Of a stretch of 64,000 bases of DNA, positions 1 to 11,670 are shown one piece after another (within the stretch, counting starts at the first letter, position 1; each line of letters starts with the position of its first letter). The notes under the pieces are model-generated. The model was not told the origin of the DNA and did no database searches. It saw only the letters and a program-made list of their open reading frames with translations. The translations under genes and the position numbers were made by a program. Source of the stretch: Riptortus pedestris. Its lineage: Eukaryota; Arthropoda; Insecta; Hemiptera; Alydidae. Location: positions 229,747,501 through 229,811,500 of the forward strand of contig CM032228.1 in the NCBI GenBank assembly GCA_019009955.1, read 5' to 3'.

Positions 1-218
1 TGAAAAAAAAAAAATAATAGATTACAGAAAAGTTTCATCTCAGACAATTAAATCCATATTTTTCATATCGGGTTACTTCTGACGACTATATTATCAGGCT
101 GAATATTTATGTCCCGTACCAGCATTAAATAATATCTGGAAAAATATTATATAATAATCAATAAATTTGTTGAGAAACTGATTTCAATTTTTATAAATTT
201 GGTCACACACACAAAAAG

Positions 219-536
219 TCAACCAAATAAATGATATGGTAGTATTGCAGGCCTTAGAGACGATTGGCCACACATGAGAGAGATTATTGATAAACTCGAC
301 ATATTAATACCGATAACCCGGAGATCAGTAGTCAGTTTATAAATTTCCAAAATTGCCTTTGGACGGGTTCTAAGAGAGTCAAAGCCTTTAGTCACCCCAA
401 GGGGCTGTCGGGCGTATATTGACCAACTAGAATCCCGGTAATCCACAAGCATGGCGACGCGAACGGGATTCGAACCAGCACCTATTCCTGATTTCAGCTT
501 ACTGAGTAAAGTGGTATGTATACGGCAAACATGCAA
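219..536 (-). other. Unassigned 105-codon open frame with tRNA B-box-like motif
   Basis: An open frame of 105 codons reads on the minus strand. I recognise no protein domain in it. On the same strand the stretch at 465-476 reads GGTTCGAATCCC, a good match to the RNA polymerase III B box, but no convincing A box or cloverleaf could be folded around it. The stretch may be a tRNA-related SINE remnant rather than a gene. The open frame alone is weak evidence. Confidence 0.25.
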
Positions 537-563
537 ACGCCAGGGCCTCCGTATATATATATA

Positions 564-680
564 CAGGGTCCGGCATATTAATCTGACGATTTTGTAGTAA
601 TTGTTATGTTGGCACCACTGTCATTGAGACGGCGGGAATGTTGTACATCGACAGGTCTATTCTTGCCATTTCAGTAGCCA
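564..680 (+). repeat. Left terminal inverted repeat of the mariner-like element
   Basis: This 117-bp arm pairs with 1001-1117. The start codon of the residual transposase frame (638) falls inside it. Confidence 0.85.
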
Positions 681-1024
681 GTAATGACTCAGTTATTTTA
701 ACACAGCGTTTATTTCGCAGACATTTCAATTTAAATCGACACGCGCCTGTTCCCAGCAGAAATTCGATCTTGTTGTGGGTAAAGAATTTTAGGAACACGT
801 CGTCTGCTTTAAAAACGAAACCACCAGGACGAAAACGGACTGTGAGAACGCCTGAAAACATTAACGCGGTAAGAGTAGCTGTTACACGGTCTCCACGACG
901 TTCAGCAGCGAAACATGCTGTTGCGCTAGCCATTTCTGATCCAAGTGTACGACGAATACTACAATCACAAACGCTCGATGTTCACCCGACCACGACATAC
1001 TGGCTACTGAAATGGCAAGAATAG
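638..1024 (+). pseudogene. Truncated Tc1/mariner-like transposase, helix-turn-helix part only
   Basis: A 128-codon frame encodes a paired-type DNA-binding region. Residues about 23-58 (QRLFRRHF, then PSRNSILLWVKNFR) form a first helix-turn-helix. A basic linker PPGRKRTVRTPEN follows at about 62-74. A second helix-turn-helix covers about 75-108 (SPRRSAAKHAVALAISD, then VRRIL). This arrangement is known from N-termini of insect Tc1/mariner-like transposases. The DDE/D catalytic domain, normally another 200 or more residues, is absent. Residues 1-14 and about 121-128 come from the TIRs, so the ends of the frame are accidental. The start at 638 is simply the first ATG; the true upstream part may be lost. 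If expressed, the product could bind TIRs but not cut. That last point is inference. Confidence 0.75.
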
Positions 1025-1117
1025 ACCTGTCGATGTACAACATTCCCGCCGTCTCAATGACAGTGGTGCCAACATAACAATTACTACAAAATCGTCAGAT
1101 TAATATGCTGGACCCTG
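1001..1117 (-). repeat. Right terminal inverted repeat of the mariner-like element
   Basis: This is the reverse complement of 564-680. It ends in GGACCCTG followed by the TA duplication. Confidence 0.85.
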
Positions 1118-1649
1118 TATTTACCACATTAAGATAGTTTTGTGGGGTTCGGTGGTATTATATGGACTTTAATTTAAATCTTAATTTTACACAATGATAT
1201 ATTGTGGTTTTACACCACACAGCAACAACAATAAGAGAGAGGTTTTATAGTCTCTGCAGGCATTCCACTATGAGACTGATGGTCAGTAATTCCCTCGAGT
1301 CCAACCTTAATGAGAAGACTGGACCCAGGCGGCATGCTCAGTAATCACTCTCTCTAGTCCTGTGGTATCTCTCAACCATTCTGGTCAAGACTACTATCTC
1401 AAGCTGTCATTCCATCTCTTAAACTGCTGCCCTCCTTCTCAAACCGGAGGCAATCCAGGTCCTTCTTCCTGCAGAACTATAAGTCTTCTGACAGGCAATG
1501 TCCTGTGACTTGAAATGTTCCTCATTAGTAGTGGCGAAGAATTATTAGTGTTGAAGAACAATTTCAGTTCTGAAGGGGTTTTAGAGAGAAAGGGGTATGG
1601 AAAAAAGCCAACCGAAAAAAAATTCAGAAAGTATAGGAACTTAGTTATT
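1118..1649. other. No recognised feature; local GC-richer patch
   Basis: About 1250-1510 is clearly less AT-rich than its surroundings, but neither strand gives a long open frame or a known domain. It may be an old element remnant. Confidence 0.4.
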
Positions 1650-1771
1650 TTAGCAGATTTCCCTTAAGGGAAATCAGCTATTGAGGTCGTACTCATGACG
1701 CAATTTTCGAAATTTTTTATCAAATTTCCATCGATCCTACCTAGGAGATGACGAAAATGAGGTCCGTTTAA

Positions 1772-1806
<35 letters not shown>

Positions 1807-2597
1807 TGTTACCGCTCTAATGGTCGCAATTATTTTTTAATCGTTACCATACTCGATGTTTAGTCGTTTTATGTAAAAGGAAAGATCAAGTTCATTAACG
1901 GTTGAAAGCTGACCAGGGGGAGGGGGGATTTAGAGGGGGAATATTTTGAAAATTCGAAATATTTCCATTACTATACGTCGGATCGAAAAAATGTATAAAA
2001 TCAATTCTTCTCAATAGGAAATGCAATTTAACATAAATATTTTTATGTACATTTATTTCCTGTATTGAATATTAACCGAGATATTTACATTTTTCAGTTT
2101 TCAGCCCTCAGCAAACCCCCACTTCTGTTCATGTTACATAAACCATACTCTGATATATAATAAACCATATCCTTTAAAGGTTAAATACCAAATATTGTTT
2201 TCAAGAGACATTTATTATATGAGATACATCCAAATGTGTTCTGGTGACCTCCCCCCCTTATTAAGTTTATCGACTACTTAAATTTGATTGATTGAGACCA
2301 AAAATTACTCTAATTCATTATAAATTACAATACTAGATATAATAAATAGTTTTCAATCAAATTAATAAGTTATATTCAGATATATCACAGTAATTGTTTT
2401 ATTTCCGGTAAGAAGTTGGCTCAACAGTTTGTTTACATTTCAGATGCTTGCCGACGGGAGGTTTATTATTATCGTTTGTATTTACTTACTTAATATTCAC
2501 GGTGGTGTTGCGTTACCCGTATGTAGATTTATCTATTACTAAACTTCACCCGGGAAATCTGCTTAGTTTACGAAGCCACTGCGTGACGGACATTTTT
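1650..2597 (+). mobile_element. H1 (HINE-like) copy 1, B-type tail
   Basis: Both ends are present: the 5' palindrome with flanking TTTTAGCAG, and the 3' subterminal repeat plus a decayed hairpin (CGAAG/CTGCG). The (TA)n core lies at about 1775-1803. The tail after the right block is the longer B type. The stretch at about 2230-2540 does not match other copies and may be a secondary insertion. The frame at 2448-2639 is an artefact of the 3' end. Confidence 0.8.
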
Positions 2598-2763
2598 AGC
2601 TTGAAAGAGCCTAAGAACATTCTTCATTCTATTTCCTGACTAGACCTATATGAAATGTACGCGAAAAGTCCATAATAAAACACTATATACACTTTTTTTT
2701 TTGAATTTGATATAAAATAAAAACTCAAGTGGGCTAGATGTTATAGCATATCATGCAGTTAAT

Positions 2764-2986
2764 AGGGTCACAGATTAGCCATGTGAGTTAAAGCGTTGAA
2801 ATTTATTTCACATTGTAAACCTAGAGTGGTGAGTTCGATGCCAGCCTTTGCAAAGGGAATATATTTAGTGCCGGAATTCATTAAATAACATCCTTAGTCC
2901 CACCCCTGCTAGAAAAGGGTGGTAACCTGTAGATAACCGTCTCAATTATCTTTATTTGCAAAAAGTGAACGTTAATAAATAATTTA
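2764..2986 (+). mobile_element. tRNA-derived SINE, near full length
   Basis: The 5' part resembles a tRNA: an A-box-like stretch (GCCATGTGAGTTAAAGC) about 50 bases ahead of a B-box-like GAGTTCGATGCCAGCC. A family-specific body follows (AAGGGTGGTAACCTGTAG), then a TTAATAAATAA-type tail. Seven related loci in the window share the same body and tail. Confidence 0.75.
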
Positions 2987-4639
2987 ATTAATCAATTAGT
3001 CACTTGGTTCCTCCAGTATAATAATTACATTTTCATGTCTATCCTTACTGACTGTTCATCTAGTAATCGCGCTAAGCTATTGTGATGTAAAAGCACCATT
3101 TGCATGTTGAACATATCCGGCATGAAAAACTGGTAGAATACTCAATACGCGACGTAATGAAGTCATACGTTACTTCATATTAAAATTAAGGGACTCCAAT
3201 TTGTTCTTCAAAGAATGTTAACGACCATAGGTGTGACTAATGATTTGACGAGCTGGTCACTAGAATAATTCCTGCTGTAGTGACTCCAGGTTAACTGAAT
3301 TAAGACCAACTACTTAACTCAAGCTGCTAGCCAGAGCACAATTACACTATTTAGTGTCACCCTGGAACAGAAATAGACATCTCCTTTATCAGTCATTATC
3401 ACTCTCAAAAATATGTTGAAAGCAGAAAATTGCTCAATATTAAAGGAGTCTCTTTATCGTTGACATTTACTCCGACGTTGTCACTCAAAGTTGTGTTCTG
3501 GTGATAATTAAGCAATTTCAACACTGATTTAATTAGCTATAATAACAGAGAGGAAGCAGCTGTATGTATAACATATGAGAATGACGTAACATTACACGTT
3601 ATAGAATCACTGTAATTGATTCCCAATGACGGAAATAATGCCCCTCCCCCACACAATAGCATCATGATTAAACCAAGTAGTGTTTTGATGTTATGTTTAG
3701 ATGAATAATTGATTTATGATTACAAACAGTTACACCCAACCTCTTTGATCCATTGATAAGTGGAGCGATTCCTTCCTTTATTATTGAATCCGTACAATTA
3801 ACGTGGTTAATTAACTGTGAAATAACGATATATGCAATGGAGATACAATATCCGAATAATATTAGATGAACAGCTGATTTTTCTCTTTAAGGAAAATCTG
3901 CCAAACCCTGATGGCACCCTCAAAACTGATAACATTGTACTCTTATCATATCATGAATTAAGATCTCTGAGACTAAGTAAGCAGATTTCCCAAATTAAAT
4001 TCTGGAATAGACGTTCTCTAGAAATTTTAGTAAATCTCATAATGGAAATAAGGTATTTTGATTGTAGTTATGTCAAAAGTTGTTAACATTTTCTTTAAAT
4101 GGACATCCAGGTTGATTTATTATCGACCTACAATCGGACTCATAAGTGGGGCTGAGAGAGAAAGGAAAAATAAGAAATTACAACTATTTCTGTCAATGAA
4201 AGGAAGAATAAAAAAAAAATGTAACACACTTTATTTGAATATTTAAATCTGGAGTTGTTTATGTATTCATCACACCTTCACAAGTCCTTCTAATCCCATT
4301 TTTACTTTTGGAGAATGTTATTTTCAAGCTTACCTACCCCTTAGCGTTTACACTAGTAATACTTACCCTTTGGCACGTTAACTTGGAACTAAATTAAAGA
4401 CTTGACTTCATCGATAAACAGTCCAGGTGTTCAACATTCTAAAGTATATCTCAAGTGTGGCTTGTTCTGTTAACTGCTCTTCTTAGAACATCATATTTTT
4501 TTACATTTAAGGAGATGTGAGACAGTAAGATAGACATTACAGCAATCGCAGGTCGGTGGGAACAAGCCTTTCAATAAATAACTATGTGCTAATTGTGTGT
4601 GTCCAATTCAAGAAGACCCTCCAAGAACAACCTCATACA
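2987..4639. other. No recognised feature
   Basis: AT-rich intergenic-type sequence. The longest frames (3832-4086 and 4058-4246) overlap in different frames, show no known domain and look like chance. Confidence 0.5.
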
Positions 4640-4796
4640 GTATTACACCCTTTACCTTTATCTCACATGGTAAACCTAGAGTGGCGAGTTCGATTCTCGC
4701 CTGGGCAAAGGAAATTATTTAGTGACGAAATTCATTAAATAACGTCCTAAAATCCCACCCTGGCTAGAAAAGGTGGACGTTAATAAATAAATAATA
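4640..4796 (+). mobile_element. tRNA-derived SINE, degraded and internally deleted
   Basis: The B box (GAGTTCGATTCTCGCC, near 4686) and body are clear. The A-box part is decayed. The body jumps from AGAAAAGG straight to TGGACGTTAATAAATA, missing roughly 50 bases present in the 25739 copy. Confidence 0.7.
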
Positions 4797-5135
4797 ACTC
4801 ATTAGTATTTCATGTGTCATTATGCTTGTTATAGTTATGTTTTTATTTAAAATGTTAGTTGGATTCATTTCAATAATTTGTTAGTTATTTTTTGAAGTTA
4901 AATTTTCTGCATATTATACATGTCTTTACTCATTACAATTCTGTGTTTCTTTATCCAACTTATCACAAAAACAATAAGAATAAGCCTAAAACAATGTTAC
5001 GAGTAGTTAGCCCATGACCATATCAATGTAGATGTCATATTAATAATTATTCAACATAATATTAGAATACTTCAGTAAACTAAATTTAATTTGCTATAAA
5101 AAATATGTTCTCTAAAAGGAGTTTTCAAGTATGCT
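4797..5135. other. No recognised feature
   Basis: AT-rich unique-looking sequence without open frames of note. Confidence 0.5.
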
Positions 5136-5208
5136 AGCTCTCCGCGGGCCGGACAAAATCTGTCCGCGGGCCGGATGTGGCCCTCGGGCCGTAGTTTGGA
5201 GACCCCTG
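5136..5208 (-). mobile_element. hAT-type transposon terminus (fragment)
   Basis: Read on the minus strand this begins CAGGGGTCTCCAAACTACGG and continues with two copies of a GGCCCGCGGA-type motif. CAGGGGTC followed by CAAACT and GGCCCG-rich repeats is characteristic of termini of the hAT superfamily. No opposite end or 8-bp duplication could be paired, so this is one end only. Its high GC content stands out sharply from the flanks. Confidence 0.6.
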
Positions 5209-6273
5209 ATCTAAACTATACTCGCTATTTAACTGTTTTATCCAACACTGAAGGTCATATAAGTTTATAACTTAAACCAAACTAGGAATGGGCGGGACCA
5301 TTGGAAAATTCATAACACTTCCGTTATTATTATTCGTATCGAAAACTTTTATAGAATCAATCTGTGTTGTATGCTGTTTAAGCCAGTGAAACAAGACTGT
5401 GAAATCAAACACTGTGATTGTTATATATTAGGAAAACGCTATTTATATGATGTTCTATAGTATATCCGACTCCATTTCAACTGAGATTGGAAATTTCTCC
5501 ACGAGAGAGAGAGATTTATAACAAAGCTCTATTTGATTAGGGTTTAAAGGTTGTTTAGCTAACAGGGCAAACTATATCGAGATGACGTAGTTCATTTTAA
5601 TGCTTCCTTTTGAGAAATAATAGAGCAGGGAAACAGGAAACTCCCGAGATAAATTCATTAATTTGTCAAAGAGGGCATGCAAGAGGCTGTTCTTGAAATA
5701 TGATGTTACATTAAGCCAACGGAGTGTGCGATAGTGGAAAACAAGTTATCTCTGAACTCGTAGCTAAATTAACTCACATTTATTCAAATTTATTATATCA
5801 ACCCCACTGAAAATCGGTTCGTACTTCGTTGTTACGCCATTACAATTAAAGCATAAATCAAAAAAATTGACAATATTTAATTACGTTTCCCTTTTCATTA
5901 TAATAGCCAATGATTCTCTCACCACTCTAAGTACACTAATATTTTTGGTTGACACTATATTTGACTTTTAGATTCAATCTAAGCCCTGGTTGACCGAATA
6001 TATGGAACAACTTCGAAGTAGCGATTTATTCAGATACGAATTATCCATCATTTCCGTATTTCTGTGTGTATATGTTACCGTTTATGACAATATAAACATA
6101 GTAGGATCACAAAAAGTCATACACCCTATATTCCATTCAAGGAAATTACTATGTGACATAATTAGGTATGGCATTCCGCACATTGATTCTCTCACCAGAC
6201 GACATGATCGTACCAATGATCGATAGAGGGTCGATCCATTTCAAGTCATCCAGCAGTGGTTGCTTCACTATTT
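5209..6273. other. No recognised feature
   Basis: AT-rich sequence. The 78-codon frame at 5990-6226 shows no recognisable domain. Confidence 0.5.
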
Positions 6274-6394
6274 TAGCAGATTTCTCTTAAGGGAAATCAG
6301 TTATTGAGGTTGTACTCATGACGAAATTTTCGAAATTTTTCTTCAAATGTCAATCGATCCTACCTAGTAGATGACGAAAATGAGGTCTGTTCAA

Positions 6395-6439
<45 letters not shown>

Positions 6440-6831
6440 TATATATATCCATATATTTGTCTGTTACCGCTCTAGCGGTCGAAATTTTTGTTTGATCGTT
6501 ACCAAACTCGATATGTAGTCGTTTTATGTAATAAGAAAGATCAAGTTCGTTAATGGCGGAAATCGGACGAGTGGGAGAGTGAGTTTAGAGGGAAGGATTT
6601 TCTAAAATTCGAAATATTTCCGTTACTATACGTCGGATCCAAAAATTGTACAGAATCAATCGTATTGAAAATTAAATTTACTATAAATATTGTTATATAT
6701 ATTTATTCTCTATCTTGAATATTAACCGAGATATTTGCATTTTTATGAAATCGGAGCGGATAACGGATGAGAGTAAAACTTCACGTGGGAAATCTGCTTA
6801 GTTTACGCAGCCCCTGCGTGACGGACTTTTT
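6274..6831 (+). mobile_element. H1 copy 2, short tail
   Basis: A complete compact copy of about 558 bp. The (TA)n core is at about 6399-6450, and the 3' end carries an intact CGCAG-CCC-CTGCG hairpin followed by GACGGACTTTTTT. The tail between the right block and the 3' repeat is only about 40 bp and looks like a deletion derivative of the A3 tail. Confidence 0.85.
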
Positions 6832-9800
6832 TAGAATACGTTTTTGTTTTTTATTTATACAATACTCTTGTGTGTAGGAAGTTAAAAATACTCATTTTAA
6901 AAATTTTATTGGCAATAGTTTTTGAAAGACGGCGATATTTGTTCGGTGAATTGCTACATCGAAGCGTTTACGCCTACACCTAACTCCTAATAAACTATTT
7001 GGCCTATCACTATGGAACAAAAACAAAATTATTCAGAAGAAAAATTGATAAAATATTAAGTTTTACACACATTCTACCCACATTTTAGTTTTAGGGGTGA
7101 AACTAGAAGCTATTTTTTCATATTTCTAATCCGTTTTTTTTTTTTAGTTTTTAAGGGTGATGTTTCTTGGGAAAGATTAGAAAATACAAGACAAGTTTTC
7201 CTTTTAGAAATAGATAGGACATATGTCTACAAAATTCATGGCTATTTTATAATAAAAAATTCAAAAATTGTAATTTTTAAAAAATAATATCTCCGATGTG
7301 GCAAAATATGAAAATCTGGAATTCTGACCAGAGGTAGTACTGCATTTCAGTAACATGTACACAAATTATAGTTCTATAACTTTCATTTTATAGTTTTGAC
7401 TACTAGCTTAGTTAGGACAAGGTAAATGTGGTAAACAAAAGTTTTTACATAAGGGCGTAGATAAATTGTACTTGTGCAATTTATAATTGCATTCATTTAC
7501 ATTAAAAGATAGTTTAAACATTAAAATTAATTTATTCAAATATTTGTAACAAATTTAAGATTTTGTGAAAATGAAGCAGTTGTTAGATGGAATCGCATCA
7601 GGCCTTAGTAGTAGAAGGTTAGCCTATTTGAGAAAAAAGTATTAAAATATATTATTAAATAAAGCTATATTAAATTAGTATTAAAATAGAAAAAAAAATA
7701 GTCTTCGTTAAATACTATTAAATAATTAAAGTTGTTGTTCCATATGAAGCTGAGGCATTTCTTCACATAATTTGGAATGATATTAGTAGGAACCTTCTTA
7801 TAGTCATTTCCCATTAGTGTTAACGTTTTTAAAATTTTGTGTGGAGGAACCCAGCACATGCCACCTTTTGGTGGCACTTGTGGTAACAACGTACAATTGT
7901 CTCAATCCACGCCTTTCTTTCTCTGAGGAAAAATACAGCGGGAAAAACTATTCTAAATAAGCCAATCTGTGGTCTATTTTAAAGAGTTTAACTAAAAACG
8001 AAAAAAAAAATATTACATTTCTAAGAGACATTTATTATTCATTTTCTAATTGTACAATTAGCAATTTTTTGTTATTTATAGCAGTAAAAACAGTTGGAGG
8101 TGCAGTCCAGTAAAGAAATAATTTGAAAAGTCATTTACTATATATTGTAATAATAATAACGTTCTTTAGATATATCTTATAAATCTATTTGATTCACGTC
8201 CTCTACTTTAGCCTCTGTCTCACGACTCCAAATGTGTTCCATTGAAACCTTATTTCGTCGAACAAGTGGACTAAAGTCAATACTTGGAATAGAACATGAA
8301 CAGTTTTCAATTAGCCATATAGGCTGCTCGATATTCGCCATGATGCCAAAACAATGGCCTATTAATAGTGGAGTGTCTCGACCCCCCCCCCACCAGCACA
8401 GTTTCCGAGACATTGATAAATGGGAGAGGCATTGTTTTATTTCCTTCTATTCATTCATTTTTTTTTTTTTCAGAGGAAAAGTTATAAATGAAATATTGAG
8501 AAAATGCTTCCTAGTAGTTAAATTGAATACGTCAATAAATGCTCGATATAAAACGTAAAAAGTAGTTCATTATTTTGTACTTATTGATTTCACTATATGC
8601 AACCAATTATAATTCAAAAATGTTCTTCGTTTACACAATTCACACACACACATCAGTCCATGCTCCAATGTCTGCAATTTTTATATAATTATTACCAAAC
8701 ACCAACCATTATTTAACGGCTGGCTACATATAAAATTAAAGATGAAAAAAGGAGAAGAAATCATTTACATAGAGATTAAGAAGAATGTTCTTCAAAGCAA
8801 TTGATTCTTTTGTATTAATTTTGTCTAATTCTTCTCTCATACTGATCTCAATGTGTTTATTAGGTCTTCAATTTTTAAATATAAAGAAATATTGTAAAAT
8901 TTGTTTTTATTTATTTATTATATAGTACATAGGCACCGAACTCCGGAGAGTTATTTGTGCCTAGGTGGTCTAGATTCTATTTTCATTTTCTTTCCTGTTG
9001 TTCAATAGTCCATTTCTTAAGATAAATCATCCACTTCTCAGCCCTCCGTCATCCTCGCTTCTGTTGGATCTCTCCTAGTTTTCTTTATCCCCAATTCTGT
9101 GACAAATAACAAAAAACACAGCAGTATTTGGTTATAATCAATTTGATATATAAATACTTAACTCACTGCCTTGTGTGCCCATATGTTGAAGTCCTATATT
9201 ATCATATTTCTTTATTTAAACCAGAAATTACTAAAAATTTTAAGAGTTTTTTTATAGAGTTGCTATCATCCCCTAGTATTTCGGATAGTACTTCTGATAT
9301 ACCTTTTTTTTTAATTGAAAATTCCAAATAAATCTATTAAAAAGTGTTTTTTTTTTTGTAACTTGTCACTTTTCATGTAGCTCCTACTCGTGCGGAAGTG
9401 CAGTTTTAAGCGGAAGAGCAGAAAAAATACACAAGAATGAAGCATTAGTTCAAATTCATAAGTTGCCTAAAAAATAATAATATTGATGAGGATACTAGAT
9501 TTTAATTTAATTCAAAGATTGCGAAATGCCCTTTGCTGATTGTTTAATAACGTATTAAAGTCATTGAAACAGAGGATTAAAAAATGGATGTATTCTGCTG
9601 ACCACAACATTTGAAAGCGCGTCATCTCTCCATGACGGGTCAAAGTTACAAATTTTTATTTTATTTATTTGGTTTATGCCCCGCATCAAAGGATGATTGG
9701 CATGGTCTCTCTCTCCCTTCGTGTAAACCTTGATATTGTACATTATTTATATATTATGGAAAATATTCGTTAAATATCTGAGTTTTTCTCATATCCATAT

Positions 9801-9859
9801 TTTGCCCGTTAGAATATAATAAAAGTTATCCATTTCAAATCTTCGTAAGAATGTTGTAG
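6832..9859. other. No genes; small hairpins only
   Basis: About 3 kb of AT-rich sequence. I see two compact inverted repeats, 7859-7876 (TGCCACC, TTTT loop, GGTGGCA) and 8931-8962 (AGGCAC outer arm, AACTC inner arm), and several T tracts. Frames here (7665-7889, 8177-8413, 8232-8558, 9128-9331, 9561-9743) show no known domains. Confidence 0.45.
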
Positions 9860-10460
9860 ACATTAACGCTCTAGTGGTCGTAATTTTTGTTTGAACGTTA
9901 CAAAACTTCATATTTACCTCAACGTTTTATGTAAAATCGATGAATATCAAGTTCGTTAATGGCTAAAATCCAACCAGTGGAGGGAGAGAATTCCGAAAAT
10001 TTGAAAGAAGTCCGTTGTTATGCGTAGATCGAAAAATTGTACAGAACCATTCTCATTGCAAATGTAATGTTCTATAAATGTTGCTAGACACAAAGCTTTC
10101 TCTAAATTGAATATTAACCAAGATATTTCCATGTTATAATTTTCGGCCATCAGTAAATCCCTCTTTCACTCATACAATATTAACAATAACCTGTTACATT
10201 ATGAATCACTTTATTTGAAGCCTAAATACCAAATGTTGTACTAATCTCACAGTAGGTCCTTTTCGCTCTAAAATACGTTTTATTTTTGACAGAGGAAAAC
10301 AGGCCTACTGTGTACATCCAGGTTGATTCGTTTCTCTACTTCCCAGCTTCCCTAGAAGAAAAAAAAATTATACTCTTTGAACTTTTACGTTTTGAGATAA
10401 ATGGAAATACGTGACGCACCTGGGAATTACGTGACGCTGCTTAGTTAACGCAGTCCCTGC
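9860..10460 (+). mobile_element. H1 copy 3, lacks 5' half, B tail, carries an insertion
   Basis: The copy begins at the post-core hairpin region (ATTAACGCTCTAGTGGTCG) and lacks the palindrome and the TA core. It ends in TTAGTTAACGCAGTCCCTGC. The stretch at about 10246-10378 interrupts the B tail. Confidence 0.75.
10248..10312. repeat. 65-bp segment with 9-bp terminal inverted repeats
   Basis: CACAGTAGG at the left and CCTACTGTG at the right form perfect 9-bp inverted ends of a segment inside H1 copy 3. The match to the B tail resumes only near 10378, so the true insertion is larger than this pair. It may be a miniature element or chance. Confidence 0.35.
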
Positions 10461-10540
10461 ATATTGTATTTTTATTCTATATGTATTGATAAATGTTTTT
10501 ATGTTAGTATTTGAGGGTTATATAGGCTACTGTTAGTTAG

Positions 10541-10740
10541 TAGTTGTGTCATATCGTGGGGGTATTTCATGGTTTTTTCGTTGGATGCAGTCTGTAAGTA
10601 ACTGTTTTATCGTAAGGTGTTTGTTGCAGTATTTGCATATGGGGTTGTCTGTCCTTGTCATTAAGTGTCTATGTGTGGCTAATCCTGAGTCTGGCAAGAA
10701 CTACTTCCTCCCGTCTAGTACTCCTATGGCTCGATGTCCA
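10541..10740 (-). pseudogene. LINE ORF2 C-terminal fragment, frameshifted
   Basis: Minus-strand translation gives REEVVLARLRISHT, then after a one-base frame change RHLMTRTDNPICKYCNKH, then LTIKQLLTDC. An RLRIxHT motif followed by a CxxCxxxLTxxxxLxxC knuckle is the conserved C-terminal tail of ORF2 proteins of I/Jockey-type non-LTR retrotransposons. Everything upstream (reverse transcriptase, endonuclease) is absent, as in a 5'-truncated insertion. The plus-strand frames at 10546-10782 and 10655-10963 are antisense shadows. Confidence 0.7.
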
Positions 10741-10975
10741 CTACTTAATTGTACTTTTGATTTTTACTTCCTTCCATTCTGATTGCCATTGGATTCGGTG
10801 GTGTCTATGTCTCAATATGTATTCGTATACATTCGTCCATATGATTGTGGTTATCGAGTTAAAAGATAATTCTCTATGCAGTAATATTAGTAATACATGG
10901 TTTATTGTTCTACACACCTGGATGTATTATGTAGGTGTACAATACCGAATCTTTGGTATTTGAAGTACCATTTTA

Positions 10976-11670
10976 AAAAGTCCGTCACGCAGGTGCTGCG
11001 TAAACTAAGCAGATTTCCCACGTGAAATTTTACAATAGAGAAATCTGCTTAATAACAACTATAGTAGTAAGAAACCTCTAAACCTAAAACATTATTTAGG
11101 GCGTAATAACCCAGTAATTTCTAGCCCCAAAAAACAGTTAACCTAACCTCTAAACCTATTCACGAGGGACGAATAGTTATGGAAACGGCCGCCAGAGCTC
11201 TCGGCGGAAAGTTGGAACATAGCCTACTGATGACCACACGCAGAATACAAATGCAAATATCTCGGTTAGTATTCAAGATACAGAATAAATGTATAGAACA
11301 ATATTTATAGTAAATTTAATTTGCAATAAGATTTATTCTATACAATTTTTCGATCCGACGCATAATAAAGGAGATATTTTGAATTTTCAAAAATCCCCCC
11401 TCTAAACCCCCCCTCCCACTGGTACGATTTCAGCCATTAACGAACTTGATCTTCCTTTTTACATAAAACGATTAAAATCCGAGTTAGGTAACGATCAAAC
11501 AAAAATTGCGACCGCTAGAGCGTTAACAGACAAATATATATATAATTTTGAACGGGCCTCATTTTCGTCATCTCTTGGGTAGGATCGATGGACATTTGAA
11601 GAAATTTTTCGAAACTCGCATCATGAGTACGACCTCAATAGCTGATTTCCCTTAAGGGAAATCTGTCAAA
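10976..11670 (-). mobile_element. H1 copy 4, A1 tail
   Basis: A complete copy of about 695 bp, inverted. The A1 tail contains a GC-rich near-palindrome at 11189-11207 (CCGCC, AGAGCTCT, CGGCGG). The TA core is reduced to a few repeats near 11535, so core length varies independently of copy integrity. Confidence 0.85.

Larger units (their letters stand above)
564..1117 (+). mobile_element. Tc1/mariner-like element, internally deleted, 117-bp TIRs, TA target duplication
   Basis: The element is 554 bp. Its two ends (564-680 and 1001-1117) are inverted copies of 117 bp; I see one difference, at the ninth base from the end. The termini read CAGGGTCC inward and are flanked by TA (562-563 and 1118-1119), the target duplication of the Tc1/mariner superfamily. 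The left flank is a short TA run. Only the N-terminal DNA-binding part of a transposase lies between the TIRs, so this is a non-autonomous deletion derivative. Near-identical TIRs suggest a recent insertion or gene conversion between arms. Confidence 0.85.

Noticed and set aside
400..540. Intact tRNA gene on the minus strand
   Set aside because: GGTTCGAATCCC is present, but no cloverleaf with paired acceptor and anticodon arms could be built.
604..933. 109-codon minus-strand frame overlapping the transposase remnant
   Set aside because: Antisense to a recognisable helix-turn-helix region and partly within a TIR.
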